DNA of 64,000 nt from Shinella sp. (lineage in GTDB: Bacteria > Pseudomonadota > Alphaproteobacteria > Rhizobiales > Rhizobiaceae). Shown one piece after another: positions 54,293 through 61,648 of this stretch. The notes below the pieces were generated by a model. That model had not been told where the DNA came from. It saw only the letters and a program-made list of their open reading frames with translations, and did not search any database. Numbering within the stretch: position 1 is the stretch's first letter; every line of letters starts with the position of its first letter. Position numbers and translations under genes: made by a program. The stretch lies in contig QFQX01000003.1 of assembly GCA_003248775.1 (NCBI GenBank), forward strand, positions 113,249 through 177,248, given 5' to 3'.

Positions 54293-55339
54293 TTATTCCC
54301 CTTTGTTGAGATTGTATTTCATGATGCTGCCGTGGCGACCTTCCCGGTCCCGCTCGAGCGTGTAGACGTCCCCTTCGAGCGGCGACGCCTCGGACAATAC
54401 GTTATCGATCTCGGCCCGATCGGTCTCGGTCAGCCGGATGTCGGAAATCGCGAGATTGGAGGCGAGGTGTTCGCGGTTACGCGCGCCGACGATCACCGCG
54501 GCAACGCCAGGCCGGGTCAGCATCGCTGCACTCGCCACCGTGGCGATATCCACCTGATGCCGGTCGGCGATTTTCCGCAATGTCGAAAGAAGCGCCTGAA
54601 ACAGGTCCCAGCCGCCGATGTCGTCGATGATGAGCTTGTATTTGGTGAGCGATCGGTTCTCGAGCGGATGTTCCGGCTCCGGCTTGCCGAGCCAGCGGTC
54701 ACCAAGGAAACCGCCCGCAACCGTACCGTAGCAGAACAGCGCGAAATTCTTCTCCGCAGCAAGCTGGACCATCCGCTTTTCCGGACGCCGGTCGAGCAGC
54801 GAATACTGCAGTTGCAGCGATGTGAAAGGCACGCCGGAGGCAATGATCGCCTCGACATGATCCGTGTCGAAATTGGTGCCGCTGATCCTGTCGATCTTGC
54901 CGGCCTGCTGCAACTCCTTCAGCCAGCCGGCAGTCTCCAGCCAGCCGTCGATGTCATAGGCCCACCAGTGAAACTGGACCAGATCGAGCCGTTCGAGATT
55001 GAGCCGTTTGCAGGAAGTGTCGATGACGCCCTCGACATAGGCCTTGCTGATCGTCGGAAGAATAGTGAGGTCCGGTACGAACTTGGTATGCACCCGGATG
55101 CGCGACAGGGCCTCCTGTCCACGCAGGTCCGCATAGCGCAGCCGGAAGCGGCCGATCAGTTCCTCCACACCGGTATAGATATCGGCGCAGTCGAAGGTGG
55201 TGATGCCGGCATCGGCGAAGGCGACCATGTCATCCACCGCCCCTTCGGCATCGATCGGCCCATGGCCGCCGGCCATCTGCCAGCCGCCGCGGATGACCCG
55301 CGATATCTCATAGTCGGGTGCAATGGTGATGCGCTGCAT
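54293..55339 (-). CDS. Aldo/keto reductase (stand-alone)
   Basis: This 348-aa TIM-barrel oxidoreductase has active-site Asp50 and Tyr55 (TTFDCADIYTG), the lysine in VHTKFVPDL and the histidine in LVQFHWWAYD. SGTNFDTDH is the expected downstream motif. It shares QFHWW, YGT..GGFL and W.GK.EP blocks with the AKR half of the protein at 60085-61548, so the two are paralogues. ATG 55339 gives the family N terminus; ATG 55360 is possible, and neither has a strong ribosome site. It lies 2 bp from the binding-protein gene. NAD(P)-linked oxidation or reduction of a carbonyl intermediate is expected. Confidence 0.88.
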   Translation of the reverse strand: MQRITIAPDYEISRVIRGGWQMAGGHGPIDAEGAVDDMVAFADAGITTFDCADIYTGVEELIGRFRLRYADLRGQEALSRIRVHTKFVPDLTILPTISKAYVEGVIDTSCKRLNLERLDLVQFHWWAYDIDGWLETAGWLKELQQAGKIDRISGTNFDTDHVEAIIASGVPFTSLQLQYSLLDRRPEKRMVQLAAEKNFALFCYGTVAGGFLGDRWLGKPEPEHPLENRSLTKYKLIIDDIGGWDLFQALLSTLRKIADRHQVDIATVASAAMLTRPGVAAVIVGARNREHLASNLAISDIRLTETDRAEIDNVLSEASPLEGDVYTLERDREGRHGSIMKYNLNKGE

Positions 55340-55349
55340 GTCTTTCTGC

Positions 55350-55745
55350 CTATTCGTCATTCACGGGAGGCGTCATGTCTGCGACAGGCGCCGGGTCTGC
55401 TGAAGGATTGAGGGGAACTGCCGTGGTCGCCGCATGGCTGAATCGGCGCAGGCCTGTTCGCCTGATCCGAAGCCGGGTCGAGCAGTTCGGGTCCGGACAC
55501 GCAATCTCCGCGTCCGTGGTCATCCAGTCATTGGCATGGGTCGGCCGCTGCTTGGCCGCCAGAAGCGGCAGCACCGAGGAGAGCGAGTAGATCGAAATGC
55601 CCTGCCCGGGCGGCAGATACAGCATCTCGCCATGCAGCTCGAAATGATCGCCCGGCTTTGCGCCGCAATAGACGGCACCGCCTTCGGGGATGATCACATC
55701 CACGCGCAGGTCGAAAAGATCGAAGCCGTCGTCCGTCTCAACCAT
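55350..55745 (-). CDS. Small TIGR04076-like protein of unknown function
   Basis: This 131-aa protein resembles the uncharacterised TIGR04076 family. Features are VDVIIPEGGAVYCGAKPGDHFELHGE, the central LYLPPGQGISIYSLSSVLPLLAAKQR, an N-D-W turn and the motif ACPDPNCSTRLRIRR with two cysteines. Unlike typical members of about 90-100 aa it has a Pro/Ala-rich C-terminal tail of about 30 residues. ATG 55745 overlaps the gntR stop by 8 bp, so translational coupling is likely. It has no signal peptide or membrane helix. Family function is not established, and metal or cofactor binding is only a possibility. Confidence 0.7.
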   Translation of the reverse strand: MVETDDGFDLFDLRVDVIIPEGGAVYCGAKPGDHFELHGEMLYLPPGQGISIYSLSSVLPLLAAKQRPTHANDWMTTDAEIACPDPNCSTRLRIRRTGLRRFSHAATTAVPLNPSADPAPVADMTPPVNDE

Positions 55746-56496
55746 GATCTGCCTGCCCCGCTGCGTTTTCTTCCTGATCGAGCCGGCCGCGAATGAGATC
55801 AAAGGAACGGCTGATATCGTTGGTCAGCGACTGCAGGGCGGAAACCGGATCGCGCCTTTCCAGCGCATCGATCAGTGCCCAGTGATGGTCGGTCGCAGCA
55901 AGCCCTCCGTGCTCATCATGGATGTGCGCCGCCTTGCGGATGATCGCCCCGGATTGCAGCCACAGACTTTCAACGATGGGGATCATCACCGCCGACCGCG
56001 CGGCACGATAGATATGGAAATGGAAGCGCTGGTTGAACTCGGAGGTGACTTGCCCGATGTCCTTGCCATGCCGTTCGAAGGCCGCATCGCAATCGATGTT
56101 GATCTGCTTGAGGATCTCGAAATCCTCACGTGTCAGATTGGGCAGGGCGAGCGCCACAAGCTGCCCTTCAATGAGGATGCGTGCGCGGGCAAGATCGTCC
56201 AGCCGTTCGCGGGTAATCAGCGGCACACGTACCGAACGGTTCGGCAAAGCCTCGAGCGCCTGTTCGGAAACCAGACGTCCCAATGCCTCGCGCACTGGCA
56301 TGGTGCTGGTCTGAAGACGCTCAGCCAGATCGACGATGCGCAACACGTCACCGGCATCGAACATGCCGTTGATCAGGGACCGACGAAGCTGGTTATAGAC
56401 GCGCTCATGCAACGTTTCGCGCCCGACGGGCGACAACGCGCCGCGACCAGCCGAACCGTCAGCGCTTTCCTGCGGCTGTCGCGCATGGGCCGTCAT
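55738..56496 (-). CDS. GntR-family regulator (FCD type)
   Basis: This 252-aa regulator has its winged helix at residues about 30-95 (LHERVYNQLRRSLINGMFDAGDVLRI, RLQTSTMPVREALGRLVSEQALEALP). A C-terminal FCD domain follows with candidate metal/ligand histidines (FNQRFHFHIYRAA, DHHWALIDAL). ATG 56496 is preceded by GGAGGA; the frame is open to TTG 56514, a poor start. It lies between the two transport/oxidoreductase units, leading the minus-strand one and diverging from livG. It probably represses both via the dyad at 56551 and responds to the imported compound or a product. Confidence 0.88.
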   Translation of the reverse strand: MTAHARQPQESADGSAGRGALSPVGRETLHERVYNQLRRSLINGMFDAGDVLRIVDLAERLQTSTMPVREALGRLVSEQALEALPNRSVRVPLITRERLDDLARARILIEGQLVALALPNLTREDFEILKQINIDCDAAFERHGKDIGQVTSEFNQRFHFHIYRAARSAVMIPIVESLWLQSGAIIRKAAHIHDEHGGLAATDHHWALIDALERRDPVSALQSLTNDISRSFDLIRGRLDQEENAAGQADHG

Positions 56497-56550
56497 CAAC
56501 TTCCTCCGCTTCAACCTGCTTTTTCGGGTTGCTTTTCCTCGGGCAGTAAA

Positions 56551-56562
56551 GTTTGATCAAAC
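56551..56562. promoter_or_regulatory. Perfect palindrome, candidate GntR operator
   Basis: GTTTGATCAAAC is a perfect 12-bp palindrome in the 100-bp divergent region between the GntR gene and the LivG-like gene. Its size and symmetry fit FCD-GntR operators. A nearby ATCAAATCAAG repeats part of it. Its location suits control of both directions. Confidence 0.55.
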
Positions 56563-56596
56563 ATCACGCATCAAATCAAGAACCTTTCTTTCGCCA

Positions 56597-57406
56597 ATGT
56601 CTTCGCCTCTGACAAATTCAGTCGATATCCACGCCCGGACCTCGGAGGCGGTCATCGACGCGCGCAATCTGGTCAAGCGCTTCGACGGCATGACGGCGGT
56701 TGCCGGCATGTCGCTGACGCTTGGTGCTGGCGAGATGGTCGGGCTGATCGGCCCGAACGGCGCGGGAAAGACGACGCTCTTCAATCTGATCGCCGGCTCG
56801 CTGAAACCCACCTCCGGTGAAATCTGGATCGCCGGCCGCGACGTGTCGCAGGACAGCCCGGAAAGGCGCATCGCAAGCGGCGTCGGACGCACCTTCCAGA
56901 TCCCGCGACCCTTTCTGGAAATGAGCGTGCTGGACAATGTGCTGACCGGCGCTCAGTCGCAGGATGGCGAGCGGCTGATCACCAATTTCCTCCGCCCCGG
57001 CCATGTGCGCCGGCAGGAAAAGACAGCGACGGACAAGGCACGCGCGCTCCTGGATTTCGTCACCCTGTCAGGGCTGGAAAGCCAGCCGGCCAGGGTGCTT
57101 TCCGGCGGCCAGCGGAAACTGCTCGAACTCGCCCGTATCCTGATGGCCGACCCCGCCGCGATCCTGCTCGACGAGCCGGCCGCCGGGGTCAATCCGGCCC
57201 TTCTGGAGACGATCATGGAACGGGTGATCGCGCTCAATACGCAGGGCAAGTCGATCCTGCTGATCGAACACAACATGGACATGGTCTCAAGGCTCTGCAC
57301 CCGCGTTGTGGCCATGGCGCTCGGCAAGCCGCTGGCCGAAGGCTCTCCCGCGGATGTCGCCGCCGATCCCGCCGTGATCGAAGCCTATCTCGGGGGGACG
57401 ATATGA
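56597..57406 (+). CDS. ABC importer ATPase, LivG-like
   Basis: This 269-aa ATPase has Walker A GPNGAGKTT, the HAAT-type segment GVGRTFQIPRPFLEMSVLDNVL, signature LSGGQRKLLE, Walker B ILLDEPAAGVNP and the switch LLIEHNMDMV. This pattern is specific to LivG of hydrophobic-amide-type importers. It pairs with the LivF-like ATPase, whose start overlaps its stop by 4 bp. The N terminus is about 15 residues longer than usual; a start further in is possible but no ribosome site marks it. Confidence 0.92.
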   Translation: MSSPLTNSVDIHARTSEAVIDARNLVKRFDGMTAVAGMSLTLGAGEMVGLIGPNGAGKTTLFNLIAGSLKPTSGEIWIAGRDVSQDSPERRIASGVGRTFQIPRPFLEMSVLDNVLTGAQSQDGERLITNFLRPGHVRRQEKTATDKARALLDFVTLSGLESQPARVLSGGQRKLLELARILMADPAAILLDEPAAGVNPALLETIMERVIALNTQGKSILLIEHNMDMVSRLCTRVVAMALGKPLAEGSPADVAADPAVIEAYLGGTI

Positions 57407-58185
57407 CGCCCCCCGCCTCACAGACACCTGCCCTGCAAACGCAGGCCCTGGTCGCCGGCTACGAACCCGACCTGCCGATCGTGCGCGGAGTCGATCTTTC
57501 CGTCGCACCTGGGGAACTGCTGGTTCTTCTCGGGCCGAACGGCGCAGGCAAATCGACGCTAGTGAAAGCGATTGCCGGCGTGGTGCCTATTCATTCCGGC
57601 AGCGTGACGCTTGCCGGCCGCGACATCACCCGCATTCCCACCCATCTGAAGATCGCCGAAGGCCTTGCCTTCGTGCCTCAAACGGAAAACATCTTCGCGA
57701 CGCTCTCCATTCACGAAAACCTGCAGATTGCCGCAGCGGTACTGCCGAAACCCGACCGGTCCGGGAAGATCGCAGCCCTCTACGAGCGCTTCCCCGATCT
57801 GGCGGCCAAGCCTTCGCGGCAGGCCGGCACCTTGTCCGGCGGTCAGCGACAGATGCTCGCGGTCGCCCGTGCGCTGATCGTAGATCCGCCAGTCATCATT
57901 CTCGACGAACCCTCCGCGGGTCTTTCACCGAAGATCGTCTCTGACGTTTTCGAAATGCTCCGGCAGATCAACGCCACAGGCGTCACGGTCGTTCTGGTCG
58001 AGCAGAACGTCAAGGCGGCGCTGGCGATCGCCAGCCGGGCAGTCGTGCTCGTCGAAGGACGCATCCGTCATGAGGGGGCTGCCGCCGACCTGCTCGGCGA
58101 CCCGCTCATCGCCAAGCTCTATCTCGGCACTGGCCATTCCCTTGGCCACTCCGCTGGCCACTCACAAGGGACGGAACATCCATGA
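57403..58185 (+). CDS. ABC importer ATPase, LivF-like
   Basis: This 260-aa ATPase has GPNGAGKST, GLAFVPQTENIFATLSIHENLQ, LSGGQRQMLAVARAL, VIILDEPSAGLSP and VVLVEQNVKAALAI. These are the LivF hallmarks, including the ENIF-type Q-loop region. A His/Gly/Ser repeat near the C terminus (GHSLGHSAGHSQG) is odd and looks like local duplication. It overlaps both neighbours by 4 bp. It forms a heterodimer with the LivG-like protein. Confidence 0.92.
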   Translation: MTPPASQTPALQTQALVAGYEPDLPIVRGVDLSVAPGELLVLLGPNGAGKSTLVKAIAGVVPIHSGSVTLAGRDITRIPTHLKIAEGLAFVPQTENIFATLSIHENLQIAAAVLPKPDRSGKIAALYERFPDLAAKPSRQAGTLSGGQRQMLAVARALIVDPPVIILDEPSAGLSPKIVSDVFEMLRQINATGVTVVLVEQNVKAALAIASRAVVLVEGRIRHEGAAADLLGDPLIAKLYLGTGHSLGHSAGHSQGTEHP

Positions 58186-59093
58186 ACCCGCAGTTTGTGA
58201 TGGATGGCCTGATTGCAGGCGCAATGATCGGCCTCGGCGCCATCGGCGTGACACTGACCTATTCGATCCTGCGCTTCGCCAATTTCGCCCACGGCGAGCT
58301 CCTGTCCTGGGGCGCCTATCTCGCCATGGCGGTCAGTGGCGCTCTCGGCCTATTGTCGACCGGCCTGTTGAAACCGATCGGCCCCTTCTCGTTCGGCTGG
58401 TCGCTTCCGCTGGCGGCTGTCCTCGCCATCCTGCTGACCGGACTTCTGGCGCTTGCCGTGGATGCGCTCCTGTTTGGCCGGCTGCGGAAACGCGGCAGCG
58501 CCGTGATTATTCTGGTCATGGCGAGTTTCGGCGCATCCCTCGCGCTGCGCAGCCTTCTCGAATTCATCTTCACCTCCAAGCCAGCCTATTACACCAAGGC
58601 GCTGCAGATCGCGGTGCCACTCGGCGGAGGTCTGCGGGCGACCCCCGACCAGCTTCTTTCGCTCGTCGTCACACTCGCCGCCGTCATTGCCATCCACCTG
58701 ATGATGGCGCGAACCGGGATCGGCCGTTCGATGCGCGCTGTCAGTGAGAACCCGGCGCTTTCGGGCATTGCCGGCATCGACGTGCGCAAGGTCATCATGG
58801 TGGTCTGGTTCCTCGGCGCCGCTCTTGCCTGCATCGCCGGTATAATGACCGGGCTGCTCGTGCAGATCCGCCCCTATCTTGGTCATGACCTTCTGCTGCC
58901 GCTGTTCGCCGCAGCCATTCTCGGCGGCATCGGCAGCGTGCCGGGCGCCATGCTTGCCGGGCTGATCGTCGGCCTTTCGGAAGCCGCCGCCGTGCAACTG
59001 GTTGGTGCCGAGTGGCGGGCCGCCGTCTCCTTCGTCATCCTCGTCGTGGTCCTGCTGTTAAGGCCGCGCGGCCTGTTCGGGAGAGCGGCATGA
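58182..59093 (+). CDS. ABC importer permease, LivH-like
   Basis: This 303-aa membrane protein has about eight helices. FVMDGLIAGAMIGLGAIGVTLTYSILRFANFAHGELLSWGAYLA in type is the LivH N-terminal signature. GRSMRAVSENPALSGIAGIDVRKVI is the coupling loop, and ALACIAGIMTGLLVQIRPYLGHDLLLPLFAAAILGGIGSVPGA follows. It forms the channel with the LivM-like protein and overlaps its start by 4 bp. Confidence 0.93.
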   Translation: MNPQFVMDGLIAGAMIGLGAIGVTLTYSILRFANFAHGELLSWGAYLAMAVSGALGLLSTGLLKPIGPFSFGWSLPLAAVLAILLTGLLALAVDALLFGRLRKRGSAVIILVMASFGASLALRSLLEFIFTSKPAYYTKALQIAVPLGGGLRATPDQLLSLVVTLAAVIAIHLMMARTGIGRSMRAVSENPALSGIAGIDVRKVIMVVWFLGAALACIAGIMTGLLVQIRPYLGHDLLLPLFAAAILGGIGSVPGAMLAGLIVGLSEAAAVQLVGAEWRAAVSFVILVVVLLLRPRGLFGRAA

Positions 59094-60073
59094 GCGTCGA
59101 TATCATCGCCTACGGCGCATTCTTCCTGACCATGGCACTGACCTATGCCATCATGTGTCTCGGCCTCAACGTACAGTGGGGCCAGACAGGCCTGTTCAAT
59201 GTCGGCATCGCGGCTTTCGTCGCCATCGGCGCTTATGTCTCGGCATTGCTGACCACGCCCGAAACGCCCGACCGCTTCGGCGGCTTCGACCTCCCGATTG
59301 CCATAGGTTGGCTTGGCGGAGCCCTGGCTGCAGGCCTTGCCGCGTGGCTCGTCGGAGCGCTGACGATAAGGCTTCGATCTGATTATCTTGCCATCGCCAC
59401 CTTCGGTGTTGCGGTCTCGGTCCAGCTCTGCGTGCTGAATATCCAGCCGCTCACCGGCGGCGCCTTCGGCATCGGTTTCATACCCCGCCCCTTCGCAAGC
59501 CTCGCCGGCAATCCGTTGGGCTTCGGCCTTGCCAATCTGGCGCTGGTGGCAGGCGTGGTGCTGGCGCTCTATCTCGCGCTCGAACACCTCGCCAAAAGCC
59601 CGTGGGGCCGTGTGTTGCGTGCGATCCGAGAGGATGAAACGGCGGCACAGGCCCTCGGCAAGCGCCCGATCCGTTTCCGCCTGCAGGCATTCACCATCGG
59701 CGGGGCGATCATGGGTCTGGCTGGTGCGGTGCAGGGACATTTCATCGGCTTCATCGCACCGGACAACTATTTGCCCATTCTCACCTTCCAGGTCTGGGCC
59801 ATGCTGATCGTCGGCGGTTCCGGCAACAATCGCGGAGCGATCCTCGGCGCCATCCTCGTCTGGGGTCTCTGGGCACTTTCGGCAGCTGCAGTATCCGCCT
59901 TCGTTCCGCCCGAACAGCAGGCGCGTGCCGCCTCGCTGCAGATCGTCGCCATCGGCATCGGTCTTTGCCTCATTCTGCTTCTGCGTCCTCGTGGTATTCT
60001 CGGCGAAGGCCGGTCTTCGGCCACCGGACGCACCCCAATGAAATCCAAGGCCAAATTCAGGGCCAGATCCTAG
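59090..60073 (+). CDS. ABC importer permease, LivM-like
   Basis: This 327-aa membrane protein has AYGAFFLTMALTYAIMCLGLNVQWGQTGLFNVGIAAFVAIGAY in type, RLRSDYLAIATFGVAV, the coupling loop WGRVLRAIREDETAAQALGKRPIRFRLQAF and a C-terminal hydrophobic LQIVAIGIGLCLILLLRPRG. ATG 59090 overlaps the LivH stop; upstream open frame lies within livH. Its TAG stop overlaps the ribosome site of the AKR-RidA gene, so expression is linked. Confidence 0.93.
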   Translation: MSVDIIAYGAFFLTMALTYAIMCLGLNVQWGQTGLFNVGIAAFVAIGAYVSALLTTPETPDRFGGFDLPIAIGWLGGALAAGLAAWLVGALTIRLRSDYLAIATFGVAVSVQLCVLNIQPLTGGAFGIGFIPRPFASLAGNPLGFGLANLALVAGVVLALYLALEHLAKSPWGRVLRAIREDETAAQALGKRPIRFRLQAFTIGGAIMGLAGAVQGHFIGFIAPDNYLPILTFQVWAMLIVGGSGNNRGAILGAILVWGLWALSAAAVSAFVPPEQQARAASLQIVAIGIGLCLILLLRPRGILGEGRSSATGRTPMKSKAKFRARS

Positions 60074-60084
60074 GAATGACTACC

Positions 60085-61548
60085 ATGAGCCAGTCGCCCG
60101 AACGCATCGCGCTCACCAGCAATCTCTCGATCAGCCGACTCGTCTGCGGTCTGTGGCAGGTCGCCGATATCGAGAAGAACGGCGAAATCATCGATCCGGA
60201 AACCGGCGCCGATGCCTTGCAGGCCTATGCACAGGCCGGCTTCGACACCTTCGACATGGCCGATCATTATGGCTCGGCCGAGGTGATCACCGGCCGGCTG
60301 CTCTCCCGTTATCCGGGCACGTCCAACCGCCCGTCCGCCTTCACTAAATGGTGCCCGGAGCCGGGGCCGATGACCCGCGATGTCGTGCGCCGGGGCGTGG
60401 AAGAGAGGCTACAGCGGCTCGCCATCGACAAGATCGACCTCCTGCAATTCCACTGGTGGACATTCGAGCACCCGGCCTGGCTGGACGCCTTGCACGAAAT
60501 GCAGCGCATGCGCGAGGAAGGCCTGATCGAAGCTCTGGGGCTCACCAATTTCGACGCCGCCCATCTTGCCGTGGCGCTTGCCGACGGCATCGAGATCGCA
60601 ACCAACCAGGTGTCGTTCTCGCTTGTCGACCGCCGGGCAGCAGGGGCGCTTTCTGATCTCTGCGCCAAGAGCGGCGTCAAGCTGCTCGCCTATGGAACGC
60701 TTTCCGGTGGCTTTCTCTCGGAGAAGTGGTTTGGTAAGCTGGAGCCGACGGAAATCCGCGACTGGAGCCGTTCGAAATACAAGCGTTTCATCGATACGGC
60801 CGGCGGCTGGGGGGCATTTCAGGGAATTCTCGGAGCCGCGGACAGGATCGCGAAAAAGCACGGTGTTTCGATCTCCAATGTCGCAAGCCGCTGGGTTCTC
60901 GAGCATGAAGCGGTCGCCGCCACTATCATTGGCGCGCGACTGGGCGAAAGCGAACACCGCGACGACAATCTGAAGGTCTTTTCCTTCGCCCTCGACGGCG
61001 AGGATCACACCTTGCTCGACGAAGCCTTTGCCGCCACCAGTGCCATCCCCGGCGATTGCGGCGATGAATACCGCAAGCCGCCGTTCCTCACGGCCTCGGG
61101 CGACCTCAGCCATCACCTAGACGCCATTCCATCTATATACACTGCCAAATCCGTGCCGGGACGGCCCGACAGGCTTCGGGTTTCCTCCGGCAGCGTTTGG
61201 GAACCCATCGCCGGCTACAGCCGGGCGGTCAGGATTGGCAACCGGATTCTCGTATCGGGCACCACGGCAACCCATGGGAGCGACCGCTGCGTGGCACCCG
61301 GAAACCCGGGCGCACAGGCGACCTATATTCTCGACAAGATCGCGGCCTCCATCTCCGCGTTGGGCGGTACCATCGATGACGTGGTCCGCACCCGCGTCTA
61401 TCTGCGTGATGCAAGCCAGTGGGAACCGGTTTCGCGCGCCCACGGTCTCGTCTTTTCGGAGGTCCTGCCCGCAAACACCCTGATCGAGGCGGGCAATCTG
61501 ATCGGCGATTACGAAGTGGAAATCGAGGCCGAGGCGGTTTGCGACTAA
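60085..61548 (+). CDS. Aldo/keto reductase fused to C-terminal RidA/YjgF-like domain
   Basis: This 487-aa two-domain protein has an AKR barrel at residues about 1-330: Asp57 and Tyr62 in TFDMADHYG, Lys in FTKWCPE, His in LLQFHWWTFE and GLTNFDAAHL. Residues about 365-487 are a RidA/YjgF fold (YSRAVRIGNRILVSGTTATHG, VVRTRVYLRDASQWEPVSRAH, EVEIEAEAV). Aligning the end with E. coli RidA (ARSCVEVARLP), the catalytic Arg105 position reads Asn here (ANTLIEAGNLIG). It is therefore probably not a canonical imine deaminase. ATG 60085 has AGGA 9 nt upstream; ATG 60076 is too close. It closes the Liv-type importer operon. The natural substrate is unknown; a carbonyl/imine compound brought in by the importer fits. 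Confidence 0.88.
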   Translation: MSQSPERIALTSNLSISRLVCGLWQVADIEKNGEIIDPETGADALQAYAQAGFDTFDMADHYGSAEVITGRLLSRYPGTSNRPSAFTKWCPEPGPMTRDVVRRGVEERLQRLAIDKIDLLQFHWWTFEHPAWLDALHEMQRMREEGLIEALGLTNFDAAHLAVALADGIEIATNQVSFSLVDRRAAGALSDLCAKSGVKLLAYGTLSGGFLSEKWFGKLEPTEIRDWSRSKYKRFIDTAGGWGAFQGILGAADRIAKKHGVSISNVASRWVLEHEAVAATIIGARLGESEHRDDNLKVFSFALDGEDHTLLDEAFAATSAIPGDCGDEYRKPPFLTASGDLSHHLDAIPSIYTAKSVPGRPDRLRVSSGSVWEPIAGYSRAVRIGNRILVSGTTATHGSDRCVAPGNPGAQATYILDKIAASISALGGTIDDVVRTRVYLRDASQWEPVSRAHGLVFSEVLPANTLIEAGNLIGDYEVEIEAEAVCD

Positions 61549-61648
61549 CCTCGGCGCGGAGCCGAAAGAGCAAGGTACCGATCTCACTGATGAAACCGGG
61601 AAACGTCGCAGCCCGCTTCCCGGAGGTAGGCCGGAAAATCTACTCTTA
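61549..61648. other. Short gap before the IS5-family element
   Basis: This 100-bp spacer follows the AKR-RidA stop and precedes the left terminal repeat of the IS. A weak CGGC/GCCG stem near 61552 is the only structure noted. No gene or clear terminator is seen. Confidence 0.3.

Noticed and set aside
55375..55590. Plus-strand 71-codon frame over the TIGR04076-like gene
   Set aside because: Antisense shadow without ribosome site; the minus-strand gene is coupled to gntR and has the family motif.
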